DNA of 64,000 nucleotides from Enterococcus sp. 4G2_DIV0659 (GTDB lineage Bacteria > Bacillota > Bacilli > Lactobacillales > Enterococcaceae): the NCBI RefSeq assembly GCF_002140715.2, contig NZ_NGLE02000001.1, positions 2,942,001-3,006,000 on the forward strand, read 5' to 3'. The position numbers were made by a program, and so were the translations under genes. The stretch's first letter is position 1. Every line of letters starts with the position of its first letter. Under the pieces are notes generated by a model. It saw only the letters and a list, made by a program, of their open reading frames with translations, had not been told where the DNA came from and searched no databases. Shown in pieces: positions 39,708-50,100 of this stretch.

Positions 39708-41684
39708 ATGAAGTATCCCAAACTATTTTCAGAAGGAAAAATTGGCAAAATGACTATCAAAAATCGGATTGTTTTACCAGCAATGGGCATCAATATGTCT
39801 AATCAAGGTTATGTCAATGAAGCAATTATTAATCACTATACGGAGCGAGCCAAAGGAGGCGTTGGTTTAGTGATTGTAGAAGTAACTTGTGTAGATGCAC
39901 CCCAAGGATTAAATACATCCAATATGCTAGTCATTGATGATGACAAATATATTGAAGGGATGGGTAGGCTAGCAGCTTCAATCCATAAGTATGAAGCAAA
40001 ATGTCTTTTACAAATTAGTCATACAGGTCGTGGGGCTCGTCGTAAAATCACTGGAAAACAACCAGTTGGCCCATCATCAGTTGCAATGCCTTATACATTC
40101 ATGATGGGACTTTCAAACGAAACACCTAAAATGCTGACGGTTGAGGAAATTCAAGCAATTGAAGATAAGTATGCGCAGGCGGCTTTAAGAGCAAAAAAAG
40201 CTGGATTTGATGGGATTCAACTTCATAGTATCGGTTATTATATGGGGGAACAATTTCTTAATTCAAAATCAAATACTCGGACAGACGAATACGGTGGTAG
40301 CAAAGAAAAAAGAATTACTTTCCATTTAAATATTGTTCGCAAAATTAGAGAATTATGTGGAGAAGATTTTGCAGTTACAGTAAAGTTGGCTGTTTTAGAA
40401 CTGGGTGAAGATGCAGGTATTACGTTTGAAGAAGGGATTTATTATGCTTATCGTCTTCAAGAAGCTGGTGTGGATGCTCTTGAAGTCATGGTAGGCGCTT
40501 GGAAAAAAGAAGCTACTTTGGAAGATATTGCGGATACAGGAGCTTCTAAAGGACAAATCTTCGATGTGTCTGCTGGTGTGAAAGCAGGGATCGAACAAAT
40601 TACAGGTGCGAAACCAACGATTCCTATTATTAGTGGGGGACGTTCTGGGTATGCAATAATTGCGGAAGAAGCATTAGAAAATAACAAATGCGAATTTGTC
40701 TTTATGGGAAAAGGGTTGTTAGCTGAACCGAATTTGCCAAATCTAGTTCTTCAAAATAAAGAAGCCTTAATTCGACCTTGTATCGGCTGTAATACTTGTA
40801 TTGATCAGCAATTACAATATGATAAGCCTTCAAGATGTTCTAGCAACGCTGTTTTAGGGAACCGCAACAATCGCTACGAATTAGAACCTGCTAAAAAACA
40901 AAAAAACATTGCCATTATCGGAGGTGGAATCGCAGCAGTAGAAGCTGCTCGAGTAATGGCATTACGCGGTCATAAAGTCACTATATATGAGAAAAATGAC
41001 TTTATTGGCGGACAAGTTAAACTAGCTGCTGCACCTCCTCACAAAGAGAATATTCATCCAATGCTTGATTATTTTGAGGCGATCACAAAAGAGTTAGACA
41101 TTACGATTAAATTAAATTCGTTTATGAATACTGAAGATATATTAGTGTTAAATGCAGATGTAGTAATTTGCGCCGTTGGTCCAACACCGGTTCGTTTAAC
41201 GATTCCAGGTATTGATTTACCTCACGTATTTGATGCAAAAGAGGCATTGGCAGGAAAAGATACTGGTGAGAATGTGGTTATTATAGGTGGTGGCGTTGTT
41301 GGTGGAGAAACAGCCGAGTATTTAGTGGAGCAAGGGAAAAAAGTAACGATAATTGAAGCTTCTGATACCTTAGCTGCAAAAATGGTCATGACCAATCGAA
41401 CCATTTTGTTAGATCATTTAAAACTTTTAGGTACGACCTTTATGTGTGAAACGAAATGTGTGAAGATCAATCAACAATCAGTTGAAGTGATTGATGGTAC
41501 AGGTGAAGCAAAAGAAGTTGTGGCAGATACGGTCTTATTATCAGTAGGAGAAAGACCAAATACGTCGCTGTATGATAGCCTTGTCGGAAAAGTGCCGGAA
41601 TTATACAATATTGGTGATAGTAATACACCAGATTGTTTTGCAACTAGTATCAAGCAAGGACATGAAGTGGGCGTAGAAATATAG
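39708..41684 (+). CDS. Old-yellow-enzyme-type FMN/Fe-S/FAD oxidoreductase (2-enoate / dienoyl-CoA reductase family)
   Basis: 658 aa. An N-terminal TIM barrel (about 1-340) binds FMN: 'FSEGKIGKMTIKNRIVLPAM', catalytic-region 'AGFDGIQLHSIGYYMGEQFL'. A 4Fe-4S cluster follows: Cys residues in 'RPCIGCNTCIDQQL' and 'SRCSSNAVLG'. Then come FAD and NAD(P) domains: 'NIAIIGGGIAAVEAARVMAL' and 'VVIIGGGVVGGETAEYLVEQ'. The layout matches 2,4-dienoyl-CoA reductase FadH, 2-enoate reductase and related enzymes that reduce C=C bonds of unsaturated acids, steroids or aldehydes. RBS CAGGAGG is 9 nt before ATG. Probably controlled by the divergent TetR regulator. The substrate cannot be told from sequence. Confidence 0.9.
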   Translation: MKYPKLFSEGKIGKMTIKNRIVLPAMGINMSNQGYVNEAIINHYTERAKGGVGLVIVEVTCVDAPQGLNTSNMLVIDDDKYIEGMGRLAASIHKYEAKCLLQISHTGRGARRKITGKQPVGPSSVAMPYTFMMGLSNETPKMLTVEEIQAIEDKYAQAALRAKKAGFDGIQLHSIGYYMGEQFLNSKSNTRTDEYGGSKEKRITFHLNIVRKIRELCGEDFAVTVKLAVLELGEDAGITFEEGIYYAYRLQEAGVDALEVMVGAWKKEATLEDIADTGASKGQIFDVSAGVKAGIEQITGAKPTIPIISGGRSGYAIIAEEALENNKCEFVFMGKGLLAEPNLPNLVLQNKEALIRPCIGCNTCIDQQLQYDKPSRCSSNAVLGNRNNRYELEPAKKQKNIAIIGGGIAAVEAARVMALRGHKVTIYEKNDFIGGQVKLAAAPPHKENIHPMLDYFEAITKELDITIKLNSFMNTEDILVLNADVVICAVGPTPVRLTIPGIDLPHVFDAKEALAGKDTGENVVIIGGGVVGGETAEYLVEQGKKVTIIEASDTLAAKMVMTNRTILLDHLKLLGTTFMCETKCVKINQQSVEVIDGTGEAKEVVADTVLLSVGERPNTSLYDSLVGKVPELYNIGDSNTPDCFATSIKQGHEVGVEI

Positions 41685-41697
41685 ATAGAAAAAAGAA

Positions 41698-41740
41698 AAG
41701 AGGCTGAGAGATAACTTTTGGAGTTATCTTTCAGTCTCTT
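41698..41740. terminator. Terminator between flavoenzyme and azoreductase genes (dispersed hairpin family)
   Basis: AAGAGGCTGAGAGATAACTT, TTGG loop, AGTTATCTTTCAGTCTCTT. Same core as the hairpins at 5761 and 47188. Confidence 0.85.
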
Positions 41741-41782
41741 AACATTTAGATATGGAAATAATCGAAAGTCTTATTCACTTAG

Positions 41783-42448
<666 letters not shown>

Positions 42449-42592
42449 TTATTTTACTAATAAAAAGTAAGAAAAGCAATCTTTTTATTCATAAGAAATG
42501 TAAAAAAATAGGAAAACTTTGGTTCATTCACGAGAAAGGATAAGATTGTTTGTCAAATAAACCATGAGAAAAGGAAGTAACATGTTTGTTTT

Positions 42593-42606
42593 TGAAAAGG
42601 GTTGCA
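42593..42606. promoter_or_regulatory. Degenerate cre-like site over the licT promoter
   Basis: TGAAAAGGGTTGCA agrees with the CcpA cre consensus at 11 of 14 positions and overlaps the -35. Position fits carbon catabolite repression of a beta-glucoside operon; the central mismatches make it weak. Confidence 0.3.
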
Positions 42607-42630
42607 AATAGATTAGAATAATGGTATGCT
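42602..42630 (+). promoter_or_regulatory. licT-bglPA promoter
   Basis: TTGCAA (42602-42607), 17-bp spacer, TATGCT (42625-42630), just upstream of the first RAT site. Confidence 0.75.
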
Positions 42631-42643
42631 AAAAGAGTAATAA

Positions 42644-42671
42644 GGATTGTTACTGTTCGGCAGGCAAAACC
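42644..42671 (+). promoter_or_regulatory. RAT antiterminator site 1 (LicT target) before licT
   Basis: The 28-nt sequence starts GGATTGTTACTG and ends GCAGGCAAAACC, the hallmark of LicT/BglG ribonucleic antiterminators. It overlaps the start of the terminator at 42668-42717, so bound LicT would prevent termination. Confidence 0.95.
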
Positions 42672-42717
42672 AGAATCTTCCATCGTATTTGTACTGGGCT
42701 GATTCTAGGTTTTTTTC
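42668..42717 (+). terminator. LicT-controlled terminator 1
   Basis: AACCAGAATC and GATTCTAGGTT form the stem, followed by a T7 run; mutually exclusive with RAT site 1. Confidence 0.92.
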
Positions 42718-42745
42718 ATTTGTATTTGTAAAAGTGAGGGTCATC

Positions 42746-43588
42746 ATGAAGATCGAAAAAATATTAAACAATAATGTCGTCATGACAAAAAATGAATCAG
42801 GTGAAGAGATTGTCTGTATGGGACGAGGGCTAGCATTTCAGAAAAAAATTGGGGATGCTATTGATCTGACATTTGTTGAAAAAGAGTTTGTTCTTAAAGA
42901 CTCTATTACTTCTGGTCAGTTTCAGCAATTGTTCGCGGATATACCTTTAGAAGAAGTCGAAGTAGTCAAAAGAATTGTTGATATAGCAGAGGAAGAATTA
43001 GGAATTGAGCTTTCTTCTAACATCTATTTAACCTTGACGGATCACGTTCATTATGCAATTATCAGAGCCAGAGAAGGTCTAGAAATGCCTAATCCACTGA
43101 TGTTTGAAACAAAGAAGTTTTATCCCAAAGAATTTGCTATCGCTAAAAAAGGTGTAGCATTGATTAAAGAAAAACTAGATGTTGATTTTTCAGAAAGTGA
43201 AGCGGGCTTTATCGCGTTTCACATTGTGAACAGTGAACAGGCAAATGGAAATATGGAAGTAACCATGTCAGCAACAGAAATGGTACGAGATATTCTAACA
43301 ATTATTAGCCGATATTTCGGCAAGCCATTTGACGAAGATTCTTTAAATTATCAACGAATCGTGACTCACTTACAATATTTTGCTCAACGTTATTTGCAAA
43401 ATGAGGCACACGATGATGAAGATGAGTTTTTATACGAACTAATTCAAAGTAAGTACCCAAAAGCATTCCAATCTGTTAAGCGAATTGATGATTATCTTGT
43501 AAAAAAATATCAAAAACCAATCGACAAAGCAGAACAAATTTATTTAACGATTCATATCCAGCGAGTGACTGGTGAGAAAAAAGAATAG
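42746..43588 (+). CDS. licT: BglG/LicT-family transcription antiterminator
   Basis: 280 aa. An N-terminal RNA-binding CAT domain ('MKIEKILNNNVVMTKNESGE', 'MGRGLAFQKKIGDAID') is followed by two PTS regulation domains with conserved His ('TLTDHVHYAIIRA', 'GFIAFHIVNSE', 'RIVTHLQYFAQRY', 'YLTIHIQRV'). I start at 42746, after GTGAGGG; the frame to 42647 would run through the RAT site. LicT binds RAT RNA when beta-glucosides are present and it is suitably phosphorylated by the PTS. It autoregulates its own operon through RAT site 1. Confidence 0.95.
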   Translation: MKIEKILNNNVVMTKNESGEEIVCMGRGLAFQKKIGDAIDLTFVEKEFVLKDSITSGQFQQLFADIPLEEVEVVKRIVDIAEEELGIELSSNIYLTLTDHVHYAIIRAREGLEMPNPLMFETKKFYPKEFAIAKKGVALIKEKLDVDFSESEAGFIAFHIVNSEQANGNMEVTMSATEMVRDILTIISRYFGKPFDEDSLNYQRIVTHLQYFAQRYLQNEAHDDEDEFLYELIQSKYPKAFQSVKRIDDYLVKKYQKPIDKAEQIYLTIHIQRVTGEKKE

Positions 43589-43626
43589 TTCTTATCGTAT
43601 TTTTAAAATTTACTTTCAATCGAAGC

Positions 43627-43654
43627 GGATTGTTACTGATTAGCAGGCAAAACC
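43627..43654 (+). promoter_or_regulatory. RAT antiterminator site 2 before bglP
   Basis: A second 28-nt RAT with the same GGATTGTTACTG start and GCAGGCAAAACC end lies 38 nt after licT, overlapping the terminator at 43651-43737. Confidence 0.95.
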
Positions 43655-43737
43655 TAGATTGAAAAAACAAATGATTTATTTATATTTATGTTGTGTAAAT
43701 ATAGTAGATTATTGTTTTTTCAGTTTAGGTTTTTTTT
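43651..43737 (+). terminator. LicT-controlled terminator 2
   Basis: AACCTAGATTGAAAAAACAA pairs with TTGTTTTTTCAGTTTAGGTT, a 20-nt stem with few mismatches and a loop of about 40 nt, followed by a T run. It allows licT-only transcripts when LicT is inactive. Confidence 0.88.
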
Positions 43738-43769
43738 ATATAAAAATTGAAAAGAAAGAGGGAAATAAA

Positions 43770-45647
43770 ATGAGTAAAAATCAAGAAATAGCTGAACGTG
43801 TGCTAACACTTGTCGGCGGAGAAGAGAATGTAAATAGTGTAGTCCATTGTGCAACACGTTTGCGTTTTAAACTAAAAGATGAGGAAAAAGCGAATACGGA
43901 ACAATTAAATCAAGATCCTGATGTGATTCAGGTAGTTCGAAGTGGCGGTCAATATCAAGTGGTCATCGGCAGCCACGTTAATGATGTTTATAAAGAGTTA
44001 ATGGCTCATAGCAGTTTAGGAGACGATGATTCGGAAAAAGATGAAGGACCTAAAGGGAATATTTTTAATCAATTGATTGATATCATTTCTTCTATCTTTA
44101 CTCCTTTCCTAGGGGCAATGGCTGGAGCTGGGGTTTTAAAAGGTTTCTTAACATTAGCATTAACATTGAATTGGTTAACAGATAAATCAGGTGTTTATGT
44201 TGTATTATTTGCAATAGCAGATGGAATCTTTACATTTTTACCGATTATACTTGCATTTACAGCAGCGAAGAAATTTAAAACAAATCAATTTTTAGCTGTC
44301 TGCTTAGCAATGGCGCTTGTTCACCCAAGCATTACAGCATTGGCAGGAGAACCGTTAACTTTTGCAGGAATTCCAGTGATCATCGGTGCGAGCGCTTATA
44401 CATCATCAGTTATTCCAATTATTTTAGCTGTGTTTGTTCAAAGTTATGTTGAACGTTTCTTTAAAAAAGTGATTCCTACATTTTTACAAATCATTTGTGT
44501 TCCATTAGCAGTATTTTTAGTGATGGCGCCAGTGACATTTATTGCGATTGGTCCGATCGGTACGATTTTAGGTGATTTATTAGGTAAAGGGTACAACGGA
44601 ATTTATGGTTTTAGTCCAATCATTGCAGGAGCTGTGATGGGTGGTTTATGGCAAGTATTTGTAATGTTTGGAATGCACTGGGGCTTTGTGCCGATCATGA
44701 TGCTTAACTTATCTCAAGCAGGTGGCGGAGTAGATACAATGGCGCCAATGTTATTACCTGCTGTACTAGCTCAAGGTGGTGCAGCGTTGGCTGTCTTCTT
44801 TATAACAAAAAATGTGAAACTAAAAGGTTTAGCACTTTCGTCAGCAATGACTTCAGTTTTTGGTATTACAGAACCAACCGTTTATGGTGTGAATTTACCG
44901 CTTAAAAAACCATTTATCTCCGCTTGTATTGGTGGAGCTGTGGGTGGTGCTTTTATCGGATTTAGTCATGTTCAAAACTATGTATTTGGATTAATCAGCT
45001 TGTTAAGTTTGCCAGGTTTTATTCCTCAAGATACAAAAGATACTTCTGGGATGATTGCGGCGATTATTGGAACTGTAATTGCATTTGTGATTGCGTTTGT
45101 GTTAACGTTTGTATTGAAATTTGAAGATAAACCAGAATCAGGAAGTGAAGGAACGGCAAAGAATAATAAGGTTGAAAACAGCAGCAAAGGGGATAAAATT
45201 GTCTTAACAAGTCCAATAACAGGGACAATTGTACCTTTGGATAAAGTGGAAGATCAAGTGTTTTCATCAGGTGCATTAGGTAAAGGCATTGCGATTGAAC
45301 CTACTATTGGTGAACTTTACGCTCCAGCTAATGGAGAAATCACTACATTGTTTCCTACAGGTCATGCAGTTGGAATCACAACAGAAGATGGTGCACAAGT
45401 ATTGATGCATATTGGAATGGATACGGTCGAGATGGATGGTGACGGTTTTGAGTTAGCAGTGAAACAAGGCGATAAAGTGAAACAAGGTGATTTACTCGTT
45501 ACATTTGATATTGAAAAAATAAAAGCTGCTGGTCATCCTGTTGTAACACCTATCGTTGTGACAAACAGTGGAGATTATATGGATGTATTAGATATGGATC
45601 AAACAGATATTTTACATGGTGAAGATTTCTTAGCGATTGTTCGATAA
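43770..45647 (+). CDS. bglP: PTS beta-glucoside transporter EIIBCA
   Basis: 625 aa. Order: EIIB (about 1-85, phospho-Cys in 'NSVVHCATRLRFKL'), EIIC (about 105-455, around ten membrane segments, 'GITEPTVYGVNLPLKKPF'), and EIIA of the glucose type (about 480-620, phospho-His in 'VLMHIGMDTVEM'). ATG 43770 has AGAGGGA upstream; the longer frame overlaps terminator 2. It imports and phosphorylates beta-glucosides and also modulates LicT. Confidence 0.96.
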   Translation: MSKNQEIAERVLTLVGGEENVNSVVHCATRLRFKLKDEEKANTEQLNQDPDVIQVVRSGGQYQVVIGSHVNDVYKELMAHSSLGDDDSEKDEGPKGNIFNQLIDIISSIFTPFLGAMAGAGVLKGFLTLALTLNWLTDKSGVYVVLFAIADGIFTFLPIILAFTAAKKFKTNQFLAVCLAMALVHPSITALAGEPLTFAGIPVIIGASAYTSSVIPIILAVFVQSYVERFFKKVIPTFLQIICVPLAVFLVMAPVTFIAIGPIGTILGDLLGKGYNGIYGFSPIIAGAVMGGLWQVFVMFGMHWGFVPIMMLNLSQAGGGVDTMAPMLLPAVLAQGGAALAVFFITKNVKLKGLALSSAMTSVFGITEPTVYGVNLPLKKPFISACIGGAVGGAFIGFSHVQNYVFGLISLLSLPGFIPQDTKDTSGMIAAIIGTVIAFVIAFVLTFVLKFEDKPESGSEGTAKNNKVENSSKGDKIVLTSPITGTIVPLDKVEDQVFSSGALGKGIAIEPTIGELYAPANGEITTLFPTGHAVGITTEDGAQVLMHIGMDTVEMDGDGFELAVKQGDKVKQGDLLVTFDIEKIKAAGHPVVTPIVVTNSGDYMDVLDMDQTDILHGEDFLAIVR

Positions 45648-45663
45648 TCAACTCAGTTTATGA

Positions 45664-47136
<1,473 letters not shown>

Positions 47137-47187
47137 AGGAATAACTATCGATTTAGGTAGTAAAAGTCTATCATTTATTTGATTTTC

Positions 47188-47235
47188 ATGTGACTGAGAT
47201 ATGACTTACAGAGTTATGTCTTAGTCACATTTTTC
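47188..47235. terminator. Terminator after bglA (dispersed hairpin family)
   Basis: ATGTGACTGAGATATGACTT, ACAG loop, AGTTATGTCTTAGTCACAT then T5. The lower stem differs from the copy at 5761 by paired changes, so the structure is conserved. Confidence 0.9.
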
Positions 47236-47295
47236 TTTTTCTTTGAACCCTTTCTTTTTATGCAGTATAGTTATTTTTGTAAGGGGGAAATTAGC

Positions 47296-47876
47296 ATGAC
47301 ACTCAAACCATTGAAACACCCTTTCTTTGTTATCATAGGTCCTAGCGGGGCTGGTAAAACAAAAGTTGCGGAAGCTGTGTTTCCGCCAGCATATAAAGTA
47401 ATCTCTCATACAACTCGGCCAATCAGAAAGGATGAACAGGAAGGGAAAGATTATTATTTTGAAACAAAACAATTGTTTGGACAGCTTATAACTAGTCATT
47501 CATTAGCGGAATATGATCTATATCATGGTCATTATTACGGTGTAGGGATTAGTGAACTATATCAAAAGACGATGGATCATTATGCTTACGATGTACTGAC
47601 ATTTAAAGGATTTCAAGCGATTGAACAATTATTTGGTCATCTGGTTATTCCTATTTTTTTAGAAGTCAATAAGGAAAATGTTTTGTCGCGATTGAAGACT
47701 CGAGAAGACGAGCCTGAGACAATAAAGGAACGATTAGCATTATATGAACAAGAAGCTAGAAATTTAGAAAAAATGAAGAAATATCAATGTTACTTCACAA
47801 TTGATGCCAATCAAGCTTTTGAATTAGTTGTTAAAGAGGTCGAACAAGTCGTAGCAAAAGTTGCAAAAAAAGAATA
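47296..47876 (+). CDS. Guanylate-kinase-like P-loop protein
   Basis: 193 aa with P-loop 'VIIGPSGAGKTKVAEAVF' and the guanylate kinase signature region 'VISHTTRPIRKDEQEGKDYY', followed by GMP-site-like 'AEYDLYHGHYYGV' and a lid 'SRLKTREDEPETIKERL'. RBS AAGGGGGAAA before ATG 47296. It is shorter than, and diverged from, the essential Gmk, which enterococci carry elsewhere, so this is probably a second, specialised nucleotide kinase. The substrate is uncertain. Confidence 0.82.
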
Positions 47877-47877
47877 A

Positions 47878-48210
47878 AAAAAGACGGAATATCTTCCAAT
47901 AGACACCTCTGTCTTCGCCATATTTGATCAGGTTGCGTTTTTGCTAAGCAACCTGTTTTTTTGTGATAATTTTTATAAAAAAATTAAGAAAATAATTAAT
48001 CTATTTTTTACAGTTTAAATAAAGGGTTTTTATGTATTAAATCACGTGCCTAAAGTTATTTTTACGACTAAAAATCTGAATTTTCATTCAATTATGAAAA
48101 TGTAAGTTGTGTGAACGTGCGAATAGTGGTTAAATAAAAGAGTAAGATAACAATCAGTCATAAAAATTATTATTGACTAATTGAACCAAAAGGAGATGAG
48201 GGGACGTATT
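47878..48210. other. Intergenic region before the efflux operon
   Basis: It contains the terminator at 47929-47962 and an inverted repeat TTTTCAT-TCAATT-ATGAAAA near 48082-48101, which could be an operator for the efflux genes. The promoter is not clear. Confidence 0.45.
47929..47962 (+). terminator. Terminator after the guanylate-kinase-like gene
   Basis: CAGGTTGC (47929-47936) and GCAACCTG (47948-47955), followed by T7. Confidence 0.92.
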
Positions 48211-49377
48211 ATGAAGAAAAAAACAATTGTTATTATAAGTGTTGTTGTGGTAGCACTTATCGGAATTTTTATTCTTCCAGGCTTTTTGGGGGGAGACAAA
48301 AAGGCAATGCCGCAAGACAAGACAAGTGCTGAAGATTTAGGTATTGAGTATTTTGAAGTGCCGGATATTGAACAGGTTTACATTAATGGAATCGTACAAC
48401 CAGAACAAGCAGAAGCCTTTTCAAAAGATACAAAAATGGCAAGTAAACCAGAGATCAAAGTTAAAAATGGAGATGTGGTTGAACCAGAAACAGAATTATT
48501 TACGTACGAAGATAAAGAAGTGACTAAAGAAATTGAAGCACAAAACAATACCCTAAGCAAATTAGCGACAAAAAAACAAAATATCTATAAAAAATGGAAT
48601 AGAGCAATTGATAACTATAATAAAACAAAAGAAGAAGAACGAAATACCTCAGGCGCTTCAATCGATGAACAGCATCAAGCAGAGATTGATACTGTAGAAG
48701 AAGAGATTTTATTTTCTAATGAAACAATTGCTGATTTAATGACAAAGCAGTTTATTTCAACCAAAGCAAAATTTAAAGGGCGAGTTTCTATACCGGAAGT
48801 AAAAGATGAAAATGCGCCAATTCTTCGTTTGACGTCTGATGGCTTGTATGTCGCAGGGAAAGTCAATGAAAAAGATTTAATGAAAATAGCTGTTGATCAA
48901 AAAGCGAACCTGTCTGTTGTTTCTAGCGGTACAACAGTGACAGGGAAAATAGCATACATCGATGATAATCCACCAGAAACGCAAAATAATAATCAAACAC
49001 AAGGAGAAAATGCCTCATCAGGTGCAGGAGCGATGTCCAACTATAATGTTAAATTATCTCTAGACAGCTTAGAAGGAATCAAAAATGGCTATCACATGCA
49101 AGCAACGATTAATTTGGGCGAAAGTAAACCAATTGAAATCCCTAAAAAAGCATTACATGATCAAGATGGGAAAAAGTATGTTCTTGTTAATGACTTTGGA
49201 TCAATTATTCGTCGAGATGTTCAAGTCGGAGAAGAAAACGGTGAAAATATCATTGTGAATTCAGGGTTAGAATCTGCTGATCGGATTGTTGTATCTTCTA
49301 AAAAGGCAGTAAAAGAAGGCGATCTTATTGAAGAAAATAACCAAGTAGAAGAAGCAGAACCACAAGCACAAAAATAG
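48211..49377 (+). CDS. Efflux periplasmic-adaptor-like protein (MacA/YknX type)
   Basis: 388 aa. One N-terminal transmembrane helix (residues 5-25), then a membrane-fusion protein: barrel-sandwich halves ('VYINGIVQPEQAEAF' and 'FKGRVSIPEVKDENAP') around a shortened coiled coil (about 110-185, 'EIEAQNNTLSKLATKKQNIY'). A beta-barrel and a membrane-proximal domain follow ('IEIPKKALHDQDGKKYVLVN'). ATG 48211 is after GAGGGGA. With the next two genes it makes a MacAB-like efflux system like B. subtilis YknXYZ, implicated in self-protection from toxins or peptides. Confidence 0.9.
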   Translation: MKKKTIVIISVVVVALIGIFILPGFLGGDKKAMPQDKTSAEDLGIEYFEVPDIEQVYINGIVQPEQAEAFSKDTKMASKPEIKVKNGDVVEPETELFTYEDKEVTKEIEAQNNTLSKLATKKQNIYKKWNRAIDNYNKTKEEERNTSGASIDEQHQAEIDTVEEEILFSNETIADLMTKQFISTKAKFKGRVSIPEVKDENAPILRLTSDGLYVAGKVNEKDLMKIAVDQKANLSVVSSGTTVTGKIAYIDDNPPETQNNNQTQGENASSGAGAMSNYNVKLSLDSLEGIKNGYHMQATINLGESKPIEIPKKALHDQDGKKYVLVNDFGSIIRRDVQVGEENGENIIVNSGLESADRIVVSSKKAVKEGDLIEENNQVEEAEPQAQK

Positions 49378-49389
49378 GAGGGGGCAAGT

Positions 49390-50100
49390 ATGATGCAATC
49401 TGAACAAAATCAGCGACCTCTTATTCAAATGCAGGCAATCAATAAGTATTTTCCAGTGGGAAAAGAAAAATTACAAGTCCTAAAATCACTGGATTTAACC
49501 ATCAATGAAGGCGAATTTATTATGATCATGGGAAAATCAGGTAGTGGCAAAACAACATTGATGAATATTATTGGATTTTTAGATCGAGTATCTGATGGCA
49601 ACTATCTGTTTAAAGGGGAAGATGTTTCGAAACTGTCAGAGAATAAGAAGTCTGAATTTCGTAATGAATATTTGGGATTTATTTTCCAACAATTCTTTTT
49701 GATCAACTCATTGAATGTTAGTCAAAATGTCCAATTGCCTTGTGTTTACGAGGGGAAAAAAAGCAACGAAGAAAAAAGGAAGATCGCAGAAAAGTATTTA
49801 GAACTAGTGGGATTAGGGACAAAAACAAAATCAAAGGTTAATGAATTATCCGGTGGACAACAACAGCGTGTGGCAATTGCACGTTCATTAGTGAATGATC
49901 CTCTTTTGATTATGGCTGATGAACCGACAGGCGCACTAGATAGTGAAACTGGCGTTGAAATTATGGAATTGTTATCGGAGTTAAACCGCCAAGGAAAAAC
50001 AATTGTCATGGTTACTCATGATGCAGATATGAAAAAATATGCAACGCGTGTCATCCATATGAAAGATGGGCGTTTCCTTGAAGAAGAGGTGATTCGATGA
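49390..50100 (+). CDS. MacB-type ABC transporter ATP-binding protein (YknY-like)
   Basis: 236 aa. Walker A 'MGKSGSGKTTLM', Q-loop 'FIFQQFFLINSLNVSQNVQL', signature 'ELSGGQQQRVAIARSLV', Walker B 'LLIMADEPTGALDSET', H-loop 'VMVTHD'. This is the LolD/MacB/FtsE class. RBS AGGAGGGGG. Its last four bases overlap the permease gene start (ATGA), so the two are translationally coupled. Confidence 0.95.
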   Translation: MMQSEQNQRPLIQMQAINKYFPVGKEKLQVLKSLDLTINEGEFIMIMGKSGSGKTTLMNIIGFLDRVSDGNYLFKGEDVSKLSENKKSEFRNEYLGFIFQQFFLINSLNVSQNVQLPCVYEGKKSNEEKRKIAEKYLELVGLGTKTKSKVNELSGGQQQRVAIARSLVNDPLLIMADEPTGALDSETGVEIMELLSELNRQGKTIVMVTHDADMKKYATRVIHMKDGRFLEEEVIR

